NCBI GenBank assembly: GCA_025936615.1
Contig: JAICSZ010000193.1
Location: 1 to 5,021 of the forward strand
From: Pedococcus sp.
GTDB taxonomy: Bacteria > Actinomycetota > Actinomycetes > Actinomycetales > Dermatophilaceae
DNA: 5,021 nucleotides
Reading direction: 5' to 3'
Shown: piece by piece, positions 1 to 5,021 of the stretch
Layout: each line of letters begins with the position of its first letter
Numbering within the stretch: the first letter of the stretch is position 1
Translations under genes and position numbers: made by a program
Notes under the pieces: model-generated
Database searches by the model: none
Seen by the model: only the letters and a program-made list of their open reading frames with translations
Told to the model about the DNA's origin: nothing

Positions 1-633
1 GACCACGGTGTTGCCCATGAGCGCCGGCGCGGTCGGCAGGTTGCCCGCGATCGCGGTGAAGTTGAAGGGGGTGATCGCGTAGACGAAGCCCTCGAGCGGG
101 CGGTGGTCGGTGCGGTTCCAGATGCCCTTGGCGTTGAGCGGCGGCTGCTCGGCGAGGATCTGGCGCGCGAAGTGAACGTTGATCCGCCAGAAGTCGATGA
201 GCTCGCACGCCGCGTCGATCTCGGCCTGGTAGGCGGTCTTGGACTGCCCCAGCATCGTGGCCGCGTTGAGGTGGGCCCGCCACGGACCGGACAGCAGCTC
301 GGCCGCCTTGAGCAGGATCGCGGCGCGGTCGTCGAAGGCCAGCTCGCGCCAGCCCGGAGCCGCCTCCTTGGCTGCGTCGACCGCCGCCTGGGCGTCACCC
401 TGGGTCGCGTTGCGCATCGTCCCGAGGACCTTGCGCCGGGCGTGCGGCTGCCGGACCTCGATCTTCTTGCCGGTGCCCAGCACGTGGACGCCACCGATGG
501 TGTGCGGCAGGTCGATGCTCTGGTTGCCCAGCTCGGCGAGGGCCACCTCCAGCGAGGCCCGCTCGGGACTGCCCGGCGCGTAGTCGAGGACCGGCTCGTT
601 GACGGGGGTGGGTACCTGGGTGACGGCATCCAT
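1..633 (-). CDS. pruA: 1-pyrroline-5-carboxylate dehydrogenase (L-glutamate gamma-semialdehyde dehydrogenase), N-terminal part
   Basis: This enzyme oxidises L-glutamate gamma-semialdehyde (in equilibrium with P5C) to glutamate with NAD+, the second step of proline catabolism, in the cytosol. The visible 211 residues are the N-terminal arm and the start of the NAD-binding domain. Family-typical stretches are GQSKTAYQAEID (129-140), ELIDFWRINVHFARQ (144-158), and LEGFVYAITPFNFTAIAGNL (180-199) followed by APALMGN (202-208). The last two match the P5CDH/ALDH4 signature closely. Full-length members are about 540 residues, so roughly 60% of the gene, including the catalytic Cys and Glu, lies beyond the left edge. 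The ATG at 633-631 is chosen because GAGGAG sits 9 nt upstream and the product starts like family members. It is a monofunctional PruA type: no proline dehydrogenase domain precedes it. A prodh gene might follow to the left, which cannot be seen. Identity is confident; the reading is by eye. Confidence 0.95.
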   Translation of the reverse strand, partial: MDAVTQVPTPVNEPVLDYAPGSPERASLEVALAELGNQSIDLPHTIGGVHVLGTGKKIEVRQPHARRKVLGTMRNATQGDAQAAVDAAKEAAPGWRELAFDDRAAILLKAAELLSGPWRAHLNAATMLGQSKTAYQAEIDAACELIDFWRINVHFARQILAEQPPLNAKGIWNRTDHRPLEGFVYAITPFNFTAIAGNLPTAPALMGNTVV

Positions 634-642
634 GGCGTGCGG

Positions 643-648
643 CTCCTC
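643..648 (-). promoter_or_regulatory. Ribosome binding site of pruA
   Basis: On the minus strand GAGGAG lies 9 nt before the ATG at 633. It is the clearest Shine-Dalgarno sequence in the window and fixes the pruA start. No convincing TAnnnT box for pruA was found in the gap between pruA and the hydrolase. Confidence 0.75.
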
Positions 649-672
649 AAGGGTCACTTGGCAGGGCCCACC

Positions 673-685
673 TATGGTGTCATGT
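673..685 (+). promoter_or_regulatory. Candidate -10 box for a leaderless hydrolase transcript
   Basis: TATGGT at 673-678 fits the actinobacterial TAnnnT -10 pattern. Seven bases separate it from the ATG at 686, so transcription would begin at or next to the start codon. No Shine-Dalgarno precedes that ATG, which agrees with a leaderless mRNA. No good -35 was found at 16-18 nt; TTGGCA at 658-663 is only 9 nt away. The box is embedded in a small dyad, CACC-TAT-GGTG (669-679), which might be chance. The same geometry recurs at the lipoprotein gene. Confidence 0.45.
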
Positions 686-1531
686 ATGCCGACGCCCCAT
701 GAAAGCGCCGACCTCGCCTACCGCTGGTCCGGGCCGGCGTCCGAGGCGCCCACGATCGTGCTCCTGCACGGCCTCGGCGACTCGGGCGACTGCTGGCCCG
801 ACGCGGTCCGGCGCTGGTCCACGACGTACCGCGTCGTCGGGCTCGACCTGCTCGGGCACGGCCGCTCACCGCGGTTCACGCCGGCGCAGCTGGCGAGCGA
901 GGACCCGATGGAGGCGATGTATGCCGCCGCCGAGGCCACCACCGCGCGGCTCGTCGCCGAGCGCGGGGGTCCGCTGCTGCTTGCGGGGCACTCGATGGGT
1001 GGTGGCATCGCCGGTGCGCTGGCAGCACGTCGGCCCGACCTCGTGGGCGCCGCCGTCCTGGAGGACCCCGCTTGGCGCGACCCCGCGGACCGCGTCCAGC
1101 CGCGTGAGGTCGTGCGCGAGCGCATGGCGGACTGCCGGGCGTTCGCCGACGACCCGCAGGGCCAGCTCGAGCAGGGCAGGGCGGACAACCCGACCTGGCC
1201 AGAGGCGGAGCTCGCGCCGTGGGCTGAGTCCAAGAGCCAGGTCGACCTCGACTTCCTCGACCTCGGCATCGCGAACCTGCTCGAGCCATGGGACGACATC
1301 GTGGGCGCGATCTCGGTGCCGACGATGGTGCTGCTGGCGGAGCGCGGCGGACCCGTGCTCCCCGAGGTCCGTCAGCGCGCGGCTCGGATCGACAACCCCC
1401 ACCTCGACATCCGGGTGGTCCCCGGAACGGGGCACTGCATCCGCCGGGACGACGCGGCGGCCTACCACGCCCTGGTCGACCCCTTCCTCGCCGAACACTC
1501 CGCAGTCTTTGAGGGCTCTGACGTGCCCTGA
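686..1531 (+). CDS. Alpha/beta hydrolase fold protein
   Basis: A 281-residue cytosolic alpha/beta hydrolase with no signal peptide or membrane segment. The order is canonical: strand and oxyanion loop IVLLHGLGDSG (24-34), VVGLDLLGHGRS (50-61), nucleophile elbow GHSMGG (101-106) with Ser103, a cap region around 130-200, and a C-terminal GTGHCIRRD (247-255) with catalytic His250. The usual acid after strand 7 is not obvious: that site reads LLAERGGPVLP (216-226), with glycines where an Asp is expected. Glu126 or Asp127 in VLEDPAW (124-130) could supply it instead, as the post-strand-6 acid does in some haloalkane dehalogenases. Substrate is unknown; esterase, lactonase or C-C hydrolase all fit. 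The start at 686 is preferred over TTG 599 and ATG 632, which would run through pruA and its RBS, because homology begins just after it. Its 3' end overlaps the shared hairpin. Confidence 0.88.
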   Translation: MPTPHESADLAYRWSGPASEAPTIVLLHGLGDSGDCWPDAVRRWSTTYRVVGLDLLGHGRSPRFTPAQLASEDPMEAMYAAAEATTARLVAERGGPLLLAGHSMGGGIAGALAARRPDLVGAAVLEDPAWRDPADRVQPREVVRERMADCRAFADDPQGQLEQGRADNPTWPEAELAPWAESKSQVDLDFLDLGIANLLEPWDDIVGAISVPTMVLLAERGGPVLPEVRQRAARIDNPHLDIRVVPGTGHCIRRDDAAAYHALVDPFLAEHSAVFEGSDVP

Positions 1532-1553
1532 CCCGTCAAAGCCCTCAAAGACT
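1504..1553. terminator. Bidirectional hairpin terminator between converging genes
   Basis: The left arm is 1504-1523 (AGTCTTTGAGGGCTCTGACG) and the right arm 1534-1553. They pair over 20 positions with one C/A mismatch (1518 with 1539); the outer 14 bp are perfect. The loop is 10 nt (1524-1533). The structure starts inside the last codons of the hydrolase and ends 15 nt before the end of the DUF6912-like gene on the other strand, so it can serve both. Neither side has a U-tract, as is common for actinobacterial terminators. Confidence 0.85.
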
Positions 1554-1568
1554 CGCGGGGGTGGCGGG

Positions 1569-1982
1569 TCAGAGGAGGCGCAGGACCTCGTCGAGCTCGG
1601 TGGCGTCGTACCAGAGCAGGTCGCTGGTGCCCTCGTCACCGGCGTTCTCGTCGACGTGGAAGGCCACGACCCGCCGCAGCGGCACCGGCTCGGACACCAC
1701 CACGGCGGAGTCGGCGTCGCCCTCGACGGTGACCCAGTCCGGGTCGACGTCCGCGGCCGCGATGACCCGCTTGCGCGCTGGCCCAGCGGCATCCGAGGCG
1801 GCAGCCGCGGCCTCCGTCAGCGCGGCATACTCCCACTCCTCCTCGTCACCGTCGGGCAGCGCGCGTTCGACCCGGTCGGTGACCGCGAAGGCGCGCAGCG
1901 GCGCGGGTCGCACCTCGCGGTCTGCGGCGAGGCGACGCACGCCCTTGGCGTCGAGCGGCAGGTAGATCCGGGTCTGGCTCAT
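1569..1982 (-). CDS. DUF6912-like protein of unknown function
   Basis: A 137-residue soluble, acidic protein. It begins MSQTRIYLPLDAKGVRRL, resembling a small actinobacterial family I recall as DUF6912 (the RIYLP start, then a region like SEPVPLRRVVAFHVDE at 97-112, and an acidic C terminus with DLLWYDATELDEV, 121-133). No catalytic motif, signal peptide or membrane segment is visible. An Ala-rich stretch (54-66) follows an acidic DGDEEEW (44-50). The ATG is supported by GAGGA 6 nt upstream and by an ATGA overlap with the patatin gene, so it is last in the operon and probably translationally coupled. Its frame stays open to 2717, but that upstream part is a shadow of the patatin gene. The family assignment is from memory; no function is assigned. 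Confidence 0.82.
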   Translation of the reverse strand: MSQTRIYLPLDAKGVRRLAADREVRPAPLRAFAVTDRVERALPDGDEEEWEYAALTEAAAAASDAAGPARKRVIAAADVDPDWVTVEGDADSAVVVSEPVPLRRVVAFHVDENAGDEGTSDLLWYDATELDEVLRLL

Positions 1983-2995
1983 CCCACGTCCTCGAAGTCG
2001 GTCCGGCTCGGCAGTGGCGCCGGGTCGCGCAGCGCGACCGCCGAGGTGCGCAGCGACGTCTCGATGACCTGCGGCCGTCGCGCCACGTCCATGAGGTTGG
2101 CCCCGAACGCCTCGAGGTCCTCCTCCCCCGGTCCCAGCATGGTGACCTCTGCGCCGTCCTTGTGCACCTTGTGCAGCTCGCGCAGGGCCCGCAGCGTGAC
2201 CCGGTTGCGCCACTGCCGCTCGACCCGGGTCCGCCACTGCCGCGGCGCGTCGCGCACGAAGCTGACCTGCGGGGCCAGCACGAACACCTCGTCGAGCCCA
2301 CGCCCCACCATCAGGTCGAGGTTCGTCGACGACCAGGCGCCACCGTCGATGTAGCGGTGCCCACCGATCTGCACCGGCTGGTACCAGCCCGGGATCGCGC
2401 ACGAGGCCATCACGGCGTCCGACAGGTCGGCCTCGGGCGCAGGCTCTCGCCCGAAGGCCACCCGTTCGCCGCTCTCGTAGTCCAGCGCCACCACGCACAC
2501 GCCCTCCCGCGGTGCCCACCCGGACGGGACCACGTGACCGACGAGTGCCCCCACCGCCTCGAGGCTGCCACGCCCCTCCGGCAGGACCGCCGACAGGATC
2601 GCCGTCGGCGGCAGCTGGCGCAGGTGAAGGGCGTTGCGCCGCAAGAGCTCTCGTGACCCCACACCGAACCTGGGCAGACCCGGTCGGTCCCCGCCCGTGT
2701 CTCTCTCGTAGTCCCATGCGTGGCCGGCGAGCGGGCCGACGTCGATGGCGCCCTCCAGCTGGTGCGCGAGCAGGTCGACGACCGGCACCTGGGCGCCGAG
2801 CAGGGCGGCGAGCACCGCACCGGCAGACGTCCCCACGTAGTCGTCGAAGTCGCGCGCGTCCATGCCGAGCTGGTCCTCGAGGGACTTGAGCGCCCCCACC
2901 ATCCAGGCGGCACCGAGCACCCCGCCGCCTCCGAGGACCAGCCCCCGGCGCGGTCGACGGGTGTCCCCGGAGCCGGGCCGAGGGGTCGCGGTCAT
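1979..2995 (-). CDS. Patatin-like phospholipase
   Basis: A 338-residue patatin-family serine hydrolase, expected to release fatty acids from phospholipids or other acyl esters using a Ser-Asp dyad. After a short basic N terminus (MTATPRPGSGDTRRPRRG) comes the oxyanion loop GLVLGGGGVLGAAW (18-31), the nucleophile elbow GTSAG (55-59, Ser57), and DGG (217-219, Asp217) in HRYIDGGAWSSTNLDL (213-228). All active-site elements are therefore intact. SCAIPGWYQPV (198-208) is also patatin-typical. No signal peptide or membrane helix is seen, so it is likely cytosolic or peripheral. The C-terminal 100 residues (245-338) are rich in Arg and charge. The ATG overlaps the upstream acyltransferase stop (ATGA, 2992-2995) and its own stop overlaps the next start (ATGA, 1979-1982). 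A weak AAGG precedes the ATG. Coupling to an acyltransferase suggests lipid turnover; the true substrate is not shown by sequence. Confidence 0.93.
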   Translation of the reverse strand: MTATPRPGSGDTRRPRRGLVLGGGGVLGAAWMVGALKSLEDQLGMDARDFDDYVGTSAGAVLAALLGAQVPVVDLLAHQLEGAIDVGPLAGHAWDYERDTGGDRPGLPRFGVGSRELLRRNALHLRQLPPTAILSAVLPEGRGSLEAVGALVGHVVPSGWAPREGVCVVALDYESGERVAFGREPAPEADLSDAVMASCAIPGWYQPVQIGGHRYIDGGAWSSTNLDLMVGRGLDEVFVLAPQVSFVRDAPRQWRTRVERQWRNRVTLRALRELHKVHKDGAEVTMLGPGEEDLEAFGANLMDVARRPQVIETSLRTSAVALRDPAPLPSRTDFEDVG

Positions 2996-4422
2996 CGGGC
3001 CTTGGTCCGGTGGCTGTCGAGGAGCTCGCCGAGGGAGTCGACGATGCTCTGCCCGAGCACGTCGGTGTCCGGCATCGAGTCGCGGTCGGCGTTGAGCCCG
3101 TAGTAGACCCCGCCGTCGTAGGAGGTGAGGCCGATGGACAGGGCCTGCCCCTTGGCGAGCGGCATCACGGGGTAGGTGGACAGCATCCTGGCCTCACCGG
3201 CATACAGGGTGTGCTGGGGGCCCGGCACGTTGGTGATGACGACGTTGAACAGCCGGCGCGACATCGCCGAGCCCAGCCGGGCGCCGAGCGAGTGGATCGT
3301 CGGCGGCGCGAAGCCGGCGAGGTTGGCGAGCGAGTCCGCACCGACCGCCTGGCCGCCCTCCATCTGCTGGCGCATCGCGAACGCGATCTGGTGCAGCCGC
3401 ATCGACGCCCCCGGCTCCCCCACCGGCAGGTCCACGAAGCACGCGGTGAGCCGCGACCCGACCTGGTTGGCCTCGACGTCGTACATGCTCACCGGCACCA
3501 TCGCCCGCACCGTCGTGCCCGAGTGGACGGCCTCACCGCGGGTCAGCAGCCACGAGCGGAAGGCCCCGGAGATGGTCGCCAGCACGACGTCGTTGATCGT
3601 GACGTCGTCGGCGAAGCTGCCCCGGGCCAGCCGGCTGCGGACCTTCTTGTAGTCGTCGAGGTCGGTGCCGATCATGACGTAGCGGCGCGCCTCCCCGACC
3701 GAGGCGTTGAGCGGCGAGGAGGGCGCGGGGCGAGCCGCGGTGCGGGCCAGCGTCGACACGACGTCACCGGCCGCGCTGAGCGCCCGCTGCCCGACCGCCT
3801 TGACGTCGACGAACCCGCCGCGGATGTTCTCGACGACCTCGCTGGGCCGGCGCACCGCGTCGACCAGGGCGCCGGTGAGCAGCTCGACGTCGCTCGGCTC
3901 GCGCGACGGCCGCCAGGTGTCGGTCACCAGCGCGTCGACCGCGGGGTCGCCGTCGACGATGACGTGCGCGATGTCGACCGCGTTGACGCCGTCGACGAGC
4001 GCCTGGTGGCTCTTGGTGACGATCGCGAAGCGGCCCTCGGCGAGGCCCTCGACGAGGTACACCTCCCACAGCGGCCGTGTGCGGTCCAGGGCGCGGGGCT
4101 GGATGCGGGCGACGAACTCCTGCAGCTGCTCGTCGGTGCCCGGCCGCGGCAGCGCGGAGCGCCGCACGTGGTAGGTGATGTCGAAGTTCTCGTCGTCGAC
4201 CCAGACGGGGTTGGCGAGCCGGCCGGGGACCTGGCGGATCCGCTGGCGGTAGCGCGGGACGAAGGCGATCCGCTGGCTGATCAGCTGCACCAGCCGGTCG
4301 TGGTCGAAGCCATCGCTCGGTGGCTCGAACACCATGACCGAGCCCACGTGCATCGGCGTGGTCGACTCCTCGAGGTAGAGGAACGACGCGTCGAGGGAGC
4401 TCAGGCGGTCGGGCACCCCCAC
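2992..4422 (-). CDS. WS/DGAT-type acyltransferase (wax ester synthase/diacylglycerol O-acyltransferase family)
   Basis: A 476-residue member of the bacterial WS/DGAT family, which transfers acyl groups from acyl-CoA to diacylglycerol or long-chain alcohols to make storage lipid at the inner face of the membrane. Family landmarks are in order: LSSLDASFLYLEE (7-19), TPMHVG (22-27), RPLWEVYLVEGL (116-127), the active-site region KSHQALVDG (137-145), TINDVVLA (276-283), MVPVSM (308-313) and VVITNVPGP (394-402). Length and order are normal, so the gene looks intact. The active-site motif is unusual: HQALVDG (139-145) replaces HHxxxDG, so the second His, regarded as the catalytic base, is Gln140. 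The GTG at 4422 is the outermost start; a second GTG at 4416 gives MPDRLSSLDASF, which resembles family N termini better. Neither has a good Shine-Dalgarno. It heads the three-gene operon. Confidence 0.93.
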   Translation of the reverse strand: MGVPDRLSSLDASFLYLEESTTPMHVGSVMVFEPPSDGFDHDRLVQLISQRIAFVPRYRQRIRQVPGRLANPVWVDDENFDITYHVRRSALPRPGTDEQLQEFVARIQPRALDRTRPLWEVYLVEGLAEGRFAIVTKSHQALVDGVNAVDIAHVIVDGDPAVDALVTDTWRPSREPSDVELLTGALVDAVRRPSEVVENIRGGFVDVKAVGQRALSAAGDVVSTLARTAARPAPSSPLNASVGEARRYVMIGTDLDDYKKVRSRLARGSFADDVTINDVVLATISGAFRSWLLTRGEAVHSGTTVRAMVPVSMYDVEANQVGSRLTACFVDLPVGEPGASMRLHQIAFAMRQQMEGGQAVGADSLANLAGFAPPTIHSLGARLGSAMSRRLFNVVITNVPGPQHTLYAGEARMLSTYPVMPLAKGQALSIGLTSYDGGVYYGLNADRDSMPDTDVLGQSIVDSLGELLDSHRTKAR

Positions 4423-4443
4423 ATCGTGTCAGAAACGGTTGCC

Positions 4444-4456
4444 TACACTGCGGAGC
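4444..4456 (+). promoter_or_regulatory. Candidate -10 box for a leaderless lipoprotein transcript
   Basis: TACACT at 4444-4449 fits TAnnnT, and seven bases separate it from the GTG at 4457, placing the transcript start at or next to the start codon. No Shine-Dalgarno is present. No clear -35 was found at 16-18 nt. The gap to the divergent WS/DGAT start is only 34 nt (4423-4456), so regulation of the two units could interfere. I saw no matching TAnnnT box for the minus strand here. Confidence 0.5.
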
Positions 4457-4909
4457 GTGAGGACGCCGACGCCGCGACAGGCGCTTTCGTATGCCGCCGG
4501 GCTGGCCCTCGGGGCCAGCCTCACCGCCTGCGGCGGGTCCCCGTCGACGAGCTCGACCACGTCGACCCAGTCCCCCGCGCCCCCGTCGTCCACCGCCTCG
4601 GCGCCCAGCCAGTCCTCCGCCACCGGCCCGGGCGAGGTGCCGCCGACCGGCCGTACCTTGGCCGTGACCGTGCGCGGGAAGACCGTCACGCCGGCGCCCT
4701 CCACCGTCGACCTCGAGGTGGGCGAGAAGCTCGCCTTGACCGTGACCGACGACCAGGACAACGTGCTGCACATCCACGGCTTCGACATCGAGCAGAACCT
4801 GGTGGCCGGGCAGCCGCTCACCGTCACCCTCATCGGCAAGCGGCCCGGCACCTACGAGGTGGAGACCCACGACCCGGAGCTGCGGCTGCTCAAGATCGCC
4901 GTCCGGTGA
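4457..4909 (+). CDS. Lipoprotein with a cupredoxin-like domain
   Basis: A 150-residue exported lipoprotein. The signal peptide MRTPTPRQALSYAAGLALGA ends in lipobox LTAC (22-25), making Cys25 the lipidated residue. A Ser/Thr/Pro-rich linker (26-64) then leads to a small beta domain (66-150). That domain has the cupredoxin pattern: VTVRGKTVTPAPSTVDLEVGEKL-type strands (70-92), NVLHIHGFD (102-110), a GQPLTVTL strand (118-125) and PGTYEVETHDP (130-140). His105, His107 and His138 could bind metal, but the mature domain has no Cys and no Met, so a normal blue-copper site is not possible. The GTG at 4457 is chosen over TTG 4439 because it gives a compact signal peptide and lies 7 nt after a -10 box. 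It overlaps the next gene by GTGA. It may be a metal-handling or structural envelope protein; the role is not established. Confidence 0.85.
   Translation: MRTPTPRQALSYAAGLALGASLTACGGSPSTSSTTSTQSPAPPSSTASAPSQSSATGPGEVPPTGRTLAVTVRGKTVTPAPSTVDLEVGEKLALTVTDDQDNVLHIHGFDIEQNLVAGQPLTVTLIGKRPGTYEVETHDPELRLLKIAVR
4500..4520 (+). other. Tight GC hairpin within the lipoprotein signal-peptide codons
   Basis: Arms 4500-4508 (GGCTGGCCC) and 4512-4520 (GGGCCAGCC) pair perfectly over 9 bp around a 3-nt loop, with a possible extra G-U pair outside. It begins about 44 nt into the predicted leaderless mRNA. It could affect early translation or transcription, but it also encodes a plausible GLALGAS signal-peptide core, so it may be a by-product of GC-rich codons. 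Confidence 0.5.
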
Positions 4910-5021
4910 CCCCGGGCGCCGTCATCGGGGGGCTCGTCGCCCACGGCGTCGTGTCGCGCGAGGTCCTGCCGCTGCCGTTCACCCTGCTGCTGATCGGCGC
5001 GGGCGCCGCACTGGTCGTCTC
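4906..5021 (+). CDS. Membrane protein, N-terminal fragment
   Basis: An open frame of 38 complete codons that runs off the right edge. It starts at a GTG overlapping the lipoprotein stop (GTGA, 4906-4909), so it is probably translationally coupled; no Shine-Dalgarno is visible. The product begins MTPGAVIGGLVAHGVVSREV, then has LPLPFTLLLIGAGAALVV (21-38), which looks like the start of a first transmembrane helix. I recall actinobacterial membrane proteins with a similar HG-x-SR/GR-x-LPxP start next to cupredoxin-like proteins, but I cannot verify this. It probably acts with the lipoprotein in the envelope; function and length are unknown. Confidence 0.68.
   Translation, partial: MTPGAVIGGLVAHGVVSREVLPLPFTLLLIGAGAALVV

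Noticed and set aside
648..660. CAAG-N5-CTTG dyad in the pruA-hydrolase gap as an operator
   Set aside because: Arms are only 4 bp and overlap the pruA RBS; this is too weak to distinguish from chance.
658..663. TTGGCA as a -35 box for the hydrolase
   Set aside because: Only 9 nt separates it from the TATGGT box, far short of 16-18 nt.
599..685. Longer hydrolase N terminus from TTG 599 or ATG 632
   Set aside because: It would run through the pruA start and RBS, and the extra residues have no hydrolase character.
699..2354. Plus-strand 551-codon open frame crossing the hydrolase, hairpin and two minus-strand genes
   Set aside because: Arg/Ser/Thr-rich low-complexity translation typical of an off-frame in GC-rich DNA. 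It overlaps well-supported genes.
1983..2717. Upstream extension of the DUF6912-like frame on the minus strand
   Set aside because: The region encodes the patatin with all its motifs in another frame, and the start at 1982 has an RBS and ATGA coupling.
3764..4870. Minus-strand 368-codon open frame opposite the lipoprotein and within the WS/DGAT
   Set aside because: Gly/Arg-rich shadow with no recognisable motif. Both genes it overlaps are well supported.
1..5021. CRISPR array, insertion sequence, tRNA or rRNA gene, or phage genes
   Set aside because: No repeat-spacer pattern, terminal inverted repeats with a transposase, cloverleaf or phage-type protein was seen on either strand.

Overview
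The window is very GC-rich and densely coded, with almost no intergenic space. Codons end in G or C, GTG starts occur, adjacent genes overlap by 4 nt, and two genes appear to be leaderless. These traits, together with a WS/DGAT-type acyltransferase and a DUF6912-like protein, point to a high-GC actinobacterium. I would guess Micrococcales (Intrasporangiaceae-like), but the genus cannot be fixed from this sequence alone.

Layout. Positions 1-633 (minus) hold the N-terminal 211 codons of 1-pyrroline-5-carboxylate dehydrogenase (pruA); the rest lies beyond the left edge. A short divergent gap (634-685) separates it from a plus-strand alpha/beta hydrolase (686-1531). The hydrolase ends inside a 20-bp-arm hairpin (1504-1553) that also follows the stop of the converging minus-strand operon. 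That operon is read right to left: WS/DGAT acyltransferase (4422 to 2992), patatin-like phospholipase (2995 to 1979), then a DUF6912-like protein (1982 to 1569). Both junctions are 4-nt ATGA overlaps. A 34-nt divergent gap follows, then a plus-strand unit: a lipoprotein with a small cupredoxin-like domain (4457-4909), overlapping by GTGA a membrane protein (4906 to beyond 5021).

How the genes may work together. The central operon couples an enzyme family that makes storage lipid (triacylglycerol or wax ester) to a family that hydrolyses acyl esters, with a small protein of unknown function translated last. This looks like a neutral-lipid or phospholipid remodelling unit. The lipoprotein and membrane protein are probably a separate envelope pair, possibly linked to metals. 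PruA belongs to proline catabolism and looks unrelated.

Most notable observations: (i) all four TAT tyrosine codons among 29 lie in GTATGCC, and TACGCC is absent on both strands; (ii) the acyltransferase has HQALVDG where the family has HHxxxDG; (iii) the cupredoxin-like lipoprotein has no copper-ligand cysteine; (iv) two genes share the same TAnnnT-N7-start geometry, typical of leaderless transcripts; (v) a strong hairpin serves two converging genes. I see no RNA gene, mobile element, CRISPR array or gene-free stretch over 300 bases.
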